In this document: positions 53,737 through 63,800 of the stretch, one piece after another
Layout of the letters: every line of letters begins with the position of its first letter
Position numbering within the stretch: the first letter of the stretch is position 1
Origin: Adiantum capillus-veneris
Lineage: Eukaryota; Streptophyta; Polypodiopsida; Polypodiales; Pteridaceae
DNA length: 64,000 bases
Direction: 5' to 3'
Assembly (NCBI GenBank): GCA_014529385.2
Contig: CM043965.1
Span: 66,125,190 to 66,189,189 of the forward strand
Notes under the pieces: generated by a model
Database searches by the model: none
What the model saw: the letters and a program-made list of their open reading frames with translations, nothing else
Told to the model about the DNA's origin: nothing
Translations under genes and position numbers: made by a program

Positions 53737-54741
53737 CCGAAGGCCCCACTCTCTATGGCGAGAGCGGTCTAGTTGTGATTGCACAAATCTCTACAATGCT
53801 TGGACTTGCCGACAATGTCGACGACGACAAGGACGACAACGAGACGGGCTGAAATCTGAGAATGCTAAGGGCTGAAATCTGCAAATTTTTATTTGCTGAA
53901 TTCTGACTCTATGTCGGTGACAATGTCAATGGCGACGATGCTGAAATCTGCGTTTTCCGGGCTGAATCTACAGACTTCGCGGGATCTGACCATGCGGCGA
54001 GGATCTGCTGCAAGAAGGTGAGATCTGCGAGGTTCATGACTTGTACTGCGGGTGCTAGCTGCTGAAAACTGAAAATGCTGGTCTTCTTGTGGCCTTGTCG
54101 CGACAGAATTGCAAAAACGCTGAGCTCTAGGCTGATCCAAAAACGCTAGGGGCTGAATTTTGCTGCTGGTGGGGGGGATCCACTAACGCTAGGGCTGATC
54201 TGCTGTCGTGAAGGAGTTCTGCTGTGTCTGCTAATGCCGAAGTTGCTCTGCAATGCAAAAACACCAAGGCTTTGTGCTATTGTTCTGCTATATCCAAAAA
54301 CGCTAGGTCTTGCAATCTGCAAAACGCTAGGCCTTATGATGGGGTTCTGTTGAGAAGTTGCCTGTTGAGCAAGGTGCTCCTGCTGCCTCTTCTGCCAGAA
54401 AGTGCTAGCGCTAGATTTCTACTTATACAAACTTGACTAAATTGCCCTACCTACTTTCCAACAAAAGTCACTTAAAAATAATAAGTGAAAAACGTCAAAA
54501 ATAGAAAAAATAGGTCTATGCACGGTAAAAATGCTCCTGATGGTTCTAATGGAAATCTGATGATCATGTTGTGTGCAACCAGAGGATATGCATCTAATCT
54601 AAGTGTCTGGACATGCATGGTCTGCGAACAGACTCACAAAAGTGCCAAATCACTTCCTATTCTAGACTGACTTGACTGACTGAACCCTGATCATGCTGTA
54701 GCTTATCCACGGACACATAGGGTTAGATGTGTCACGTGACA

Positions 54742-55562
54742 TCCCCTCCTTTTCAAAGTGAGGTATTGGTACCAAACTGTATGGCGTCGAGGGAGATCGC
54801 CAATAGCATCCGCAATCCTGGAAAGGACTCTTCGCTGGCCCACTCTGATGTGTGGGTTGTGCGGTACTTGAACTTCATAAAGGTCTGCAACGCTTGCTTC
54901 TTTGGGCCGCGCCGAAAGCGACACAAAGTCTTCTGAGTCTCCTTCAATGCTTCCACTTCTTCTATGGACGTAGGTCCACCTTCTTCAAGAATCTCCGTGG
55001 CTGAAAATTCCTGAAACCACTTCCAACACAAAAACATGAACATACCATTCCATGTAAAGTGACTGGAAAAAATCTCGTCTTCTCAAAAGATTGTGCATGC
55101 AATGTAGATGGAACAAATAGACGGAGTGCCAAACCGTTCACCACACACACACAAACAATGAGATTGAATCTTGTCTTGGTGATCTAAATCAATCAACTGT
55201 GGCAAATCACAACGGAAATGCCCATGCTTGCTACTCATACTCTCTTGTGCTTTTTCTACGACTGTGTCGTGCCAAGGAAGAGACATGGAATGTGAATTCC
55301 TTGGGTGCATACTTTCATGAATAATCGGCATACATCCGTGCTCATTCATGAGTGAAACATGCTCAACGTACAATACGTCATGCCTAGGAAAAGGGATCAC
55401 ATAAAGCCGTTGACTAAAATACAGGCAACAATCACAAAACACTCGATTAATGCGTGCTGACTAATCATGCGAACACATAATACTTCCTTGGGGGGTTCTC
55501 TAGACCTAGGCTCGAGAGCCAAGATCGGTTCTTCGTGATTGATCGAATCTTCTTGTGGGGGT
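54742..55562 (-). pseudogene. Gyp-J pol C-terminal region, part 1
   Basis: Minus-strand open stretches 55442-55083 and 55043-54753 follow each other with a frameshift. The second contains EEVEALKETQKTLCRFRRGP and FMKFKYRTTHTSEWASEESF, a W-containing stretch near the end of the polyprotein that may be a diverged chromodomain. The first (YVIPFPRHDVLYVEHVSLMN) has no recognised domain. The region is cut by Gyp-H at 55562 and resumes at 63801. Confidence 0.55.
55492..55562 (-). repeat. 66-bp tandem repeat at the Gyp-H target site
   Basis: GGGGTTCTCTAGACCT...TCGTGATTGATCGAATCT (55492-55552) recurs across Gyp-H as GGGGTTCTGTGGACCT...TCGTGATTGATCCAATCT (63796-63854). With Gyp-H removed the two lie 66 bp apart, a 22-codon period in the Gyp-J frame (HEEPILALESRS). 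Confidence 0.75.
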
Positions 55563-56897
55563 TGTCACCAGGAGGGGTATTTTTCGTGTTGCCTTCCGTA
55601 AATAAGTACTAGATATTTTTATTTATTTTTATTTTTACTTGTTTTCCGCGGAACCCTTGAAAAGGTGCAAGTGGACATTGCATCGCCAGTGTGAAACGGC
55701 TGCGGCCGAATAGGTTTCTCACAACAGGAGTCTGGGTCGGTCGGTCTGGGACTGGTCGGGCCAGTTAGGACTGAATTCTGATGAGTATGGAAGCCTATGT
55801 GCGCCAAATGAAGTCTGGGCCACTCGGAAAGTCACTTATAACTTTATAAGTCCGTGGGAACTAGAGAATTAACTCAAGGACACATGGAGGCTCTAGGCAG
55901 TTTTGCCACTTCCATCGGCAAGAGGGGGCGCCCAATTTGAGAGAGGAGGCTGATTTGACTCATTAGTGAGCTACAGTGTGTGTGTGAGTAGTGGGTGCAG
56001 GTCTACAGCTTTAATGGAAAGCTTGCCTTCTCCTCTGTCTCATGTAGCACGATGATTTGCTCTCGTGCAGCCCTCTCCCCCCTTTGGCACATATGGTAAT
56101 GCCCCACTAGTTGGGCTACTCAGATGAACATGTACAGTTCTGGGGGTTTATCCGCTTTTTTTAAGGCAAGAGCTTTGAACAAGAACCGGATTAGCTAATT
56201 GCTAATCCCCCACAGGTACGCACAATTCCATCACTTCGGAGAGTTTTCTCGCGTGAAAACTCGTCCAATTCACAGGGGAACTGTCCCATTGTGTGCGGGA
56301 GCCCTTGGGACACGCGTAGGTGTGTTTGCTCCGCTAAAAACGATCCGAAACAGCGAATTACAGCCTGCTGTGTTTTTCTGCAGGTTTAGGGTTTCGCACC
56401 TAAACTGCAAGGGAACCCCAGGGGAGCCTCGTGAGAGCCTTGGGATGCGTGTACAAGCTTTTGGACACCCGGCAGTGAAAAGCAAGGAATTACAGCGCGC
56501 TGAATTTCTGTGACAGCTCACCAGAAAGCTTCCAGATAGCGAGGGAATCCGTCCTAGACAGGTGCTTTTGACCTACAGGGGTTTTTGCGCCGTTATGCTG
56601 CCAAAATCAGGTCAAAAACCTGCGTTTTCAGCCCTCGCCAGGTTTGGACAGCTTTGTGAAAGCTTGTGCGAAGTGGTCGGATCGTCTACCTTAATTTCAA
56701 TAAAGAAATACCGAAAGGGGCGCCTCTTTGGGGCCTACAGGGTGTCGGTCTCGTGTGCGCAATGACATTCTAGTCGCTGGACGCAACTGTGTTCTCTTCC
56801 CTTCTCAATGCTCTGTGTGAAGTTAACAGGTAATTGAAATTGTACCGGCCTGTACAACGTTAACAGGTAATTGAAATAGTACCGCCCTATATTTATA
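55563..56897 (+). repeat. Gyp-H 5' LTR
   Basis: TGTCACCAGGAGG to ATTTATA (final CA changed to TA, as in the 3' LTR). The shared LTR module is at 56699-56740 (ATAAAGAAATACCGAAAGGGGCGCC, then TTTGGGGCC as two separate blocks). A short internal duplication of the AACAGGTAATTGAAAT block lies at 56827-56880. Confidence 0.92.
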
Positions 56898-56913
56898 TGG
56901 TTCCATCGACGGG
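56898..56913 (+). other. Gyp-H primer-binding site (putative)
   Basis: TGGTTCCATCGACGGG follows the LTR directly, with the TGG start expected for any tRNA 3' end, but it does not match initiator-Met. The primer tRNA is not identified. Confidence 0.5.
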
Positions 56914-56940
56914 ATAGTCACTTTTTCTTCAAAAAGTGCA

Positions 56941-58704
56941 GTGTGTATTGTTGTGGGTGAAAGCAACACAGAGCTTGTCGATATGGCAAAGAAGAGAGAC
57001 CAAGTACCTGAAGAGGGATCTTCCTCACATGGCACAGAGAAAATTCCTTCAACTCTTCAAGAAGAGGACAGGTTGTTTAGAACTCAACTGCGTTGTTGCA
57101 TGGACATGTTTCAGCAGTTGGCTAACAACCCAAGGATGCAGGAGTTCTTACAAGCTCCGACACAGGGTTTTCAGCCTCCTACACAAGGCATGACTGAGCC
57201 GTTGCAGGAAAAGGAGATTTCCAATGCGCATAGGACTCATGATGCTCGAGGGAAAGCCCATGTGGTTGAGCAACTAGCGGTGTCCAATGATCCAAAGCAA
57301 CTTGCTTTAGCTGGACAGGAACCGTTTGTGAATGGTCAAGGGAGTAATGAACACGCTATGCGTCAGACCCTTCCATTACCTAATACTTATCCTGTTTATT
57401 TTGGAGGTGGTTCAGTGTTTCAAGCTATGGTTGGACCTTCCACAGGTTATATGCCAGGGAATGTGTTCGGGACAATGCAAACAGGCATGGGTAACCCTAT
57501 GTACACGAACACGGGTGTCCAACCAGGTTTTCAGGGTGCCTATGACCACTTTCGAGTGCCTAGAACACAATTTGGTATGGCTGGTTTTTCGCAGCCATAC
57601 GTACAAAATGCAGATATGACAGGTAAAACAGTTGATGCGAGTGCTGGAATGAACAATCATGGGGCACCACTGTTACAGGCACTTGTTTATGATAATGTGG
57701 CTCCTTTGAGTCAGCTTAAGGATTACAAGGAAGGTGGGCAAGGAGTGAAGTTTGAAACTTTCAGAGGAACTAAGGATCAATTGAAGGCTTTGACCTTCAT
57801 ACAGCAGTTCGATGCAGCTTATGTTGGAGGAAACTTCACGGAATCTTCAAAGATACGCAAGGCTGCCACTTTCTTGAAAGGGAATGCGCTTCAATGGTGG
57901 ACCGCATTGTTGAACCAGGGTCAAGCCCCAACAACGTGGGTCCAATTCAAACAACTTTTTGCGCCTGCATGGTTGACAAACACTTTCGAAGTGGATGTCA
58001 TGACAGAATGGCACGAGTTGAATGCTAAACAGTGTGCGAATCTGGAAGAGTACAATAAACTGTTGCTAGTCACCTCTTACAGGTTTGTGCCATTGTCAGA
58101 ACAAATTGAGAAGTACTGTTGCAGATTGCCCAAGAAAATCAGGGACTATTGCACAAAGAAAACTGTCATGAGTATGTTTCAGTTGATAGAGAATGCAAGA
58201 GTGGCCAGCAATCTGTCGAAGGGAGATGCCGATGGATTTAATAGCCACAATAAAGGGTCCCAGGGCAAACAGTTTTCAGCCAAGGACAATGTTGCAGCAA
58301 AGCCTTATGAGCCTCCCACAAAGAAGCCCTCCACTGAAGAAGGTGATACGTCCAAGAAGCAGTCTAAGTCTTCTTCGGGACGAGGACAAGGACAAAAAAT
58401 CAGGGACTATTGCACAAAGACTATTGTCATGAATATGTTTCAGTTGATAGAGAATGCAAGAGTGGCCAGCAATCTGTTGAAGGGAGATTCCGATGGATTT
58501 AATAGCCACAAGAAAGGGTCCCAGCGCAAACAGTTTTCAGCCAAGGGCAATGTTGCAGCAAAGCCTTCTGAGCCTCCCACAAAGAAGCCCTCCACTGAAG
58601 AAGGTGATACGTCCAAGCAGCAGTCTAAGTCTTCTTCGGGACGAGGACAAGGACAAAAAAGGCATTTTTTTGGCAAAACTTTTGAAGAAAAGGAAAGCTC
58701 TTAG
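56941..58704 (+). CDS. Gyp-H gag
   Basis: A 587-codon open frame; the true start may be the second ATG at 56983 (MAKKRDQVPEEG). Residues 1-270 are low in known motifs, rich in Q, G, P. The retrotransposon gag domain follows (FETFRGTKDQLKALTFIQQF, then ATFLKGNALQWWTALLNQG, then LEEYNKLLL and VPLSEQIEKYCCRLP). The C-terminal part is a basic, serine-rich linker duplicated in tandem (261 bp, 58140-58400 and 58401-58661). The frame ends before the zinc knuckle, which lies in the next frame, so gag and pol are separated by a shift within the A6/T7 region at 58655-58671. Gag forms the particle that packages the element RNA. Confidence 0.85.
   Translation: MCIVVGESNTELVDMAKKRDQVPEEGSSSHGTEKIPSTLQEEDRLFRTQLRCCMDMFQQLANNPRMQEFLQAPTQGFQPPTQGMTEPLQEKEISNAHRTHDARGKAHVVEQLAVSNDPKQLALAGQEPFVNGQGSNEHAMRQTLPLPNTYPVYFGGGSVFQAMVGPSTGYMPGNVFGTMQTGMGNPMYTNTGVQPGFQGAYDHFRVPRTQFGMAGFSQPYVQNADMTGKTVDASAGMNNHGAPLLQALVYDNVAPLSQLKDYKEGGQGVKFETFRGTKDQLKALTFIQQFDAAYVGGNFTESSKIRKAATFLKGNALQWWTALLNQGQAPTTWVQFKQLFAPAWLTNTFEVDVMTEWHELNAKQCANLEEYNKLLLVTSYRFVPLSEQIEKYCCRLPKKIRDYCTKKTVMSMFQLIENARVASNLSKGDADGFNSHNKGSQGKQFSAKDNVAAKPYEPPTKKPSTEEGDTSKKQSKSSSGRGQGQKIRDYCTKTIVMNMFQLIENARVASNLLKGDSDGFNSHKKGSQRKQFSAKGNVAAKPSEPPTKKPSTEEGDTSKQQSKSSSGRGQGQKRHFFGKTFEEKESS
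58140..58661 (+). repeat. 261-bp in-frame tandem duplication in Gyp-H gag
   Basis: CAGGGACTATTGCACAAAG at 58140 recurs at 58401; the two units of 87 codons differ at about ten positions. The frame is kept. Confidence 0.95.
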
Positions 58705-60148
58705 GGAGGCCAAGAAATGCTATATTTGTGAACAGGAAGGACATTTTGCAAATGAATGCCCACAGAAGAATTCACAAGATAAGGATGACAAGTCAGACCA
58801 TAAAGGAAAGAAGCCAGAGCCAAGTGCAGGACTTGTTCCAGATTTGGTTGGAGACCAGCCAAACACAGATGCCACGGAGCTGTGCAGAGCTTGGGGCAAA
58901 GTTAGAGACCAAACAGTGCTGGTTTTCTTTGATCCAGGAGCCCGTGCAAATTTCATATCACCAGAATTGGCATCAAAGTTGGGCATTCGTGCAGAGGAGA
59001 TGGGTATGACGAGGGAAGCAGGTTTGGCATGCCCAGGTCATTCAGAGCCTGTTACTCCCATTTTGGGGAAGCTTCGTCTGCACATTCAGAGCTATGTGGA
59101 TGCGGAAGAATTTCATATTATGCCACTTGAGGACTGTGATGTGTTACTGGGTATCCCATGGTGTTACAGGTTGCATGCTATGGTGGATACTTACAACAAA
59201 AAGATTACCCTTGTACATAGAGGAAAGACTCATGTCCTTGATGTAAAGCTTAAAGGCGAGTCTGTTCTAGTTGTTTCTGCTTCTGCTATTTCATTTGTAA
59301 TAAAGAATCATCTTTCTGCGTACTTGATCTTTGCAAAAGAAGTACCTCAAGTTGTATCTAATTTGTCTACCTTAGATAAAGGCAGGTCAACTTTTTTGAG
59401 TGGTTTCAGTGATTGTTTTTCGGACTCTTTGCCGAGGGAGTTACCTCCTGAGAGACCTGAGGATCATACCATAGATCTTGTGTCAGGTTCTAGTCCACCG
59501 AATAGACCACCATACAGGATTAGTGCAGCACAGCAGAAAGAGATTATGAGTCAGGTCAACGAGCTTTTAGAGAAGGGGCTGATTCAGCCCAGTTCATCCC
59601 CTTTTTGTTCGCCTGTACTCTTAGTGCACAAGAAGGATGGTTCATGGCGCACGTGCATTGACTATCGCCCCTTGAATAAGAATACCATCAAGAACACGTT
59701 CCCCATACCGAGGATAGATGACATTCTTGATCGGCTTGAGGAAGCGTCATTGTTTACAAGGATAGACCTAAAGAGTGGCTACCATCAGATACGCATTAGG
59801 CCAGAAGATGTCCATAAGACTGGTCTCTATGAGTTTCTTGTCATGCCATTTGGTCTCATAAATGCTCCTGCCACGTTTAATAGAATGATGGACAGAATTT
59901 TTAGACCACATAGAAACTTCGTGGGTACCTTCTTTGACGACATGATTGTCTATTCGAAGTCTGAAGAGGAGCATAGGGATCACTTGACTGCAGTTTTCAA
60001 TGAGTTACGTAAGAACGGGCTACCCATTAATGTGAAGAAGAGCGAATTCTTTTTGCAAGAGATTCACTTCCTTGGGCACATTGTTTCAAAGGATGGGTAC
60101 GAATGGATCCCGCTAAAGTGGAAGCAATCAGGTCATGGCCAGACTTGA
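58665..60148 (+). pseudogene. Gyp-H pol: zinc knuckle, protease, reverse transcriptase
   Basis: This frame is +1 relative to gag. It begins with a basic stretch and the zinc knuckle CYICEQEGHFANEC (CX2CX4HX4C). The protease active site is FFDPGARANF, with DPG where DSG or DTG is usual, followed by DVLLGIPW. Reverse transcriptase is well preserved: SPVLLVHKKDGSWRTCIDYR, then LFTRIDLKSGYHQIRI, VMPFGLINAPATFNRMM and the intact catalytic box FFDDMIVYS. A frameshift near 60100 separates its last part, which continues from 60103 in the frame of gag. Confidence 0.88.
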
Positions 60149-60915
60149 AGTCCGTACATGACATTCGAAGCTTTCTAGGCTTATGTTCCTACTACAGGAG
60201 GTTCATCCGAAATTTTGCTGAGATTGCTTCTCCACTCCATGCACTACAAGGAAAAGGAGTTACTTTCAAGTGGACAGCCAAGGAAATTTTAGCGTTCAAA
60301 CACTTGAAAGAGAAGCTGACTTCAGATCCGGTAATCATTTTGCCAGATCTTTCGAAACCTTTTGTGGTTCAGTGTGATGCGTGTGGCCATAGTCTTGGTG
60401 CAGTTCTAATGCAGAATGGCCGAGTAGTCGCATATGAGAGCAGAATTCTTTTGAAGACTGAAAGGAACTTGCAAGTCTATGAGAAAGAATTGCTAGCAAT
60501 AATTCATGCTCTCACTAGTTGGAAACACTATCTGCTGGGGGCTGATTTTGTTGTCCAAACGGATCATCAAACCTTGCGATATTTTCTCACACAAACGAAG
60601 TTGTCTGAGAAGCACATGCGATGGGCAAACATCTTGTCAATGTTCCATTTTCAGATTGTGCATGTGCAAGAGAAAAAGAACATGGTGGCTGATGCGTTGT
60701 CACGAAAGCCCCAAATTTCAGCAGTGTCAATTCCGTACCATTGTGAACTAGACGAAATGGAGACACAATATGCTGAAGATTCAGATTTTGCAAGGATCTA
60801 TGACCAGCTTGTTGATGGGCAACATCATGAGCACTATATGCTTAAGAATGACTTTCTCATGATGTATGGAAAGTTATGCGTTACTAAACAGTTACGGCCA
60901 AAGATTTTGATGTAA
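60103..60915 (+). pseudogene. Gyp-H pol: RT connection and RNase H
   Basis: It opens with DPAKVEAIRSWPDLKSV and FLGLCSYYRRFIRNFAEIA, the gypsy connection. RNase H follows with VVQCDACGHSLGAVL (first Asp), NLQVYEKELLAIIHAL (Glu), QTDHQTLRYFL (second Asp) and MVADALSRK (final Asp). A TAA codon at 60913-60915 ends the frame, but the same frame continues as integrase, so this is a point nonsense change. Confidence 0.88.
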
Positions 60916-61590
60916 AGTCACGCTCCACCTTATGTTGGGCATCGTGGAATTGATGCGACAGTGAAAGGGGTTGAGGCATTCTTCTATTGGCCAGCTTTGC
61001 GTCAAGATGTTGACACATTTGTAAGATCATGCTTAGTATGCCAAAAAGTCAAATTTGACAGACAAAAGCAACCGGGATTGTTGCAACCATTGCCGATCCC
61101 AGATAGGCCATGGGAAAGTATAATGGACTTTATCTTTGATCTTCCAAGGACACAAACAGGCAATGATGGGATTTGGACTATCATTTGTAAGTTCAGTAAG
61201 CAGGCCCATTTCATTCCTGTGAGGAAGAAGATAAAGCCAGAACACATGGTCAAGATATTCATGAGTAATATCTTTAGATGCCTCAGTCAATTGTCAATGA
61301 CAGGGATCCACGTATGACGAGTCTTTTCTGGAAGGCATTGTTTGCTAAAGTTCTCTTCTTCGTTTCATCCGCAAACTGATGGACAATCAGAAGAGGCAAA
61401 TTCTACTGTCCTGGACCTGCTCAAATGTTATGTGTCAGAGCATAAGGCAACTTGGGAACACACCACCTTTCATTGGTTGAATATGCTTACAATAACACTG
61501 TGCATACGTCAACAAGTAAGGCACCATTAGAGATAGTGGAAGGAGGAAAGAAGGTCCCGCCCATTTTGCAGACTAAGGACAAGATTTTTT
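60916..61590 (+). pseudogene. Gyp-H integrase zinc domain and core
   Basis: The zinc domain reads HAPPYVGHRGIDATVKG, then SCLVCQKVK (HHCC complete). The core has WESIMDFIFDLP (first Asp), then after a frameshift near 61285 VNDRDPRMTS (second Asp), and after another shift FHPQTDGQSEEANST (Glu). All catalytic residues are encoded, in three frames. Confidence 0.85.
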
Positions 61591-62161
61591 AGGCAGACAA
61601 GTATGTGCAAGATATGGATGAAACATACAGGAAGATAAAGATTCCTCTTGAGAAGACTCAGGCTAAGCAAAAGAAAGCTGCTGATCGTCACCGTCGTGAA
61701 CTTGTATTTTCACTTGGTGATTGGGTGCTTTTGCGCTTTGAAAAGGCCAGGTTAAGGAAAAGAAAAGGCAAGGAAAGCTTGTTTCCTAAGCTCAGTATGC
61801 GATATTATGGTCCTTTTCAAATTTCAGAAAAGATCAACAATGTAGCTTACATGTTAAAGCTACGAGAAGGCTGGAAAATACATAATGCTTTTCATGTCGG
61901 CCTTCTAAGACCCTTTGTTGGTAATGTGCCAGAGAATATGCTTGATGAGGAACAACCCGAAGTGGAAGAATTGTTCCTGAACAGATATTGGCACATAAAG
62001 AAAGAAAGGTTAGAGGAAAGGTTGCAAGACGCTATTTAGTAAAGTTCAAGAACTATCCATCGTTGGATGCCAAATGGATGGAAGAGTCTGCATTGGTTGA
62101 TTCACCTCAGCTATTGCAATTGTATCTTGAAGCCTTTCATATGGAACCCACAGTGACTTGA
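61591..62161 (+). pseudogene. Gyp-H integrase C-terminus and chromodomain
   Basis: The frame from 61605 gives KKAADRHRRELVFSLGDWV, then MRYYGPFQISEKINNVAYML and HNAFHVGLLRPFVGN, the GPY/F-type module. After a shift near 61985 comes ILVPEQILAHKERKVRG and YLVKFKNYPSLDAKWMEES, a chromodomain-like end, with TGA at 62159-62161. A chromodomain would steer integration to heterochromatin. Confidence 0.85.
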
Positions 62162-62467
62162 TGTAGCCTTTTCTGGAGCAAGGTAAGGAGAGTATGGTTC
62201 ATGATGCTCAAGAGAGTAGTTAAGCAAGCAATTGTATCTACTCTTTCCATACAGAATTTAGCTAGAGAAGTTTGTGCTTGAGAGTACACTAGAAGACTTC
62301 TATGCTTGATATATGTGTCGTAGCCAAGTTGGTGGGATTGTTTAATCGTCCAACGCTACATTTCCGGAAGCATGTATATCTTGGATTCCCATCATAGAAT
62401 ATATGTGATATTAGGAGATACCGCATGGCATGCAAGCGAGGTCGCACAATATTTCAAGGGTGGGATG

Positions 62468-63795
62468 TGTCATAAGGAGGTCTGTTGCCTTCCATAAGTA
62501 CTAGATATTTTTATTTATTTTTATTTTTACTTGTTTTCCCCGGAACCCTTGAAAAGGTGCAAGTGGACATTGCATGGCCAATGTGAAACGGTTGCGGCCG
62601 AATAGGTTTCTCACAACGGGAGTCTGGGTCGGTTAGTCTGGGACTGGTCGGGCCAATTAGCACTGAATTCTGATGAGTATGGAAGCCTGTGTGCGCCAAA
62701 TGAAGTCTAGGCCACTCGGAAAGTCACTTATAACTTTATAAGTCAGTGGGAACTAGAGAATTAACTCAAAAGGGGCAAACTGGACATATGGCGGCTCCAG
62801 GCAGTTTTGCCACTTCCATCAGCAAGAGGCGGCGCCCAATTTGAGAGAGGAGGCTAATTTGACTCATTAGTGAGCTACAGTGTGTGTGTAAGTAGTGGGT
62901 GCAGATCTACAGCTTTAATGGAAAGCTTGCCTTCTCCTTTGTCTCATGTAGCGCGATGATTTGCTCTCGTGCATCTCTCTCTCCCCTTTGGCACATATGG
63001 TAATGCCCCACTAGTTGGGCTACTCAGATGAACATGTACAGTTCTAGGAGTTTATGCGCGTTTGCCAAGGCAAGAGCCTTCTAAACAGGAACCGGATTAG
63101 CAATTTGCTAATCCCCCACAGGTACGCACAGTTCCATCGCGAAAGATTGCAAGTTCAGAGAGTTTTCTCGCGTGAAAACTCATCCAATTCACAGGGGAAC
63201 TGTCCCATTGTGTGCGGAAGCCCTTGGGACACGCGTAGGTGTGTTTGCTCCGCTAAAAACGATCCGAAACAGCGAATTACAGCCTGCTGTGTTTTTCTGC
63301 AGGTTTAGGGTTTCGCACCTAAACTGCAAGGGAACCCCGAGGGAGCCTCGTGAGAGCCTTGGGATGCGTGTACACGCTTTTGGGCACCCAGCAGTGAAAA
63401 ACAGGGAATTACAGCCCGCTGAATTTCTGTGACAGCTCACCAGAAAGCTTCCAGATAGCGAGGGAATCCGTCCTAGACAGGTGCTTTTGACCTATAGAGG
63501 TTTTTGCGCCGTTATGCTGCCAAAATCAGGTCGAAAACCTGCGTTTTCAGCCCTCGCTAGGTTTGGACAGCTTTGTGAAAGCTTGTGCGAAGTGGTCGGA
63601 TCGTCTACCTTAATTTGAATAAAGAAATACCAAAAGGGGCGCCAGTCTTTGGGGCCTACAGGGTGTCGGTCTCGTGAGCGCAGTGACATTCTAGTCGCTG
63701 GACGCAACTGTGTTCTCTTCCCTTCTCAGTGCTCTGTGTAAAGTTAACAAGTAATTGAAATAGTACCGCCCTCTACGTTGTACAGGCCGGTTATA
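62468..63795 (+). repeat. Gyp-H 3' LTR
   Basis: TGTCATAAGG to GGTTATA, preceded by a short polypurine tract (AAGGGTGGGATG, 62456-62467). Shared module at 63618-63657. Followed by the right GGGGT duplication. Confidence 0.92.
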
Positions 63796-63800
63796 GGGGT

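Larger units (their letters stand above)
47213..54741 (-). repeat. Gyp-J 3' LTR, interrupted by the LINE
   Basis: The parts 47213-47448 and 53751-54741 join to an LTR of about 1,227 bp that starts (minus strand) TGTCACGTGACAC and ends CACCTTACA. The middle part (53880-54430) is rich in AACGCTAG/AAAACGCT motifs. Confidence 0.78.
55563..63795 (+). mobile_element. Gyp-H: near-complete chromodomain gypsy element
   Basis: LTRs 55563-56897 (1,335 bp) and 62468-63795 (1,328 bp) are very similar, and the flanks are a perfect GGGGT duplication (55558-55562 and 63796-63800). The interior carries gag, zinc knuckle, protease, reverse transcriptase, RNase H, integrase and a chromodomain in Ty3/gypsy chromovirus order. 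Lesions: two frameshifts in gag-pol, an in-frame TAA at 60913, a frameshift near 61285, a TAG near 61590 and a shift before the chromodomain. It is the youngest-looking gypsy copy and sits in the Gyp-J body. Confidence 0.95.

Noticed and set aside
62511-62699. Minus-strand frames in both Gyp-H LTRs (55619-55807 and 62511-62699; 56270-56521 and 63189-63440)
   Set aside because: They are conserved between the two only because LTRs are duplicates; no start context, domain or wider conservation is seen.
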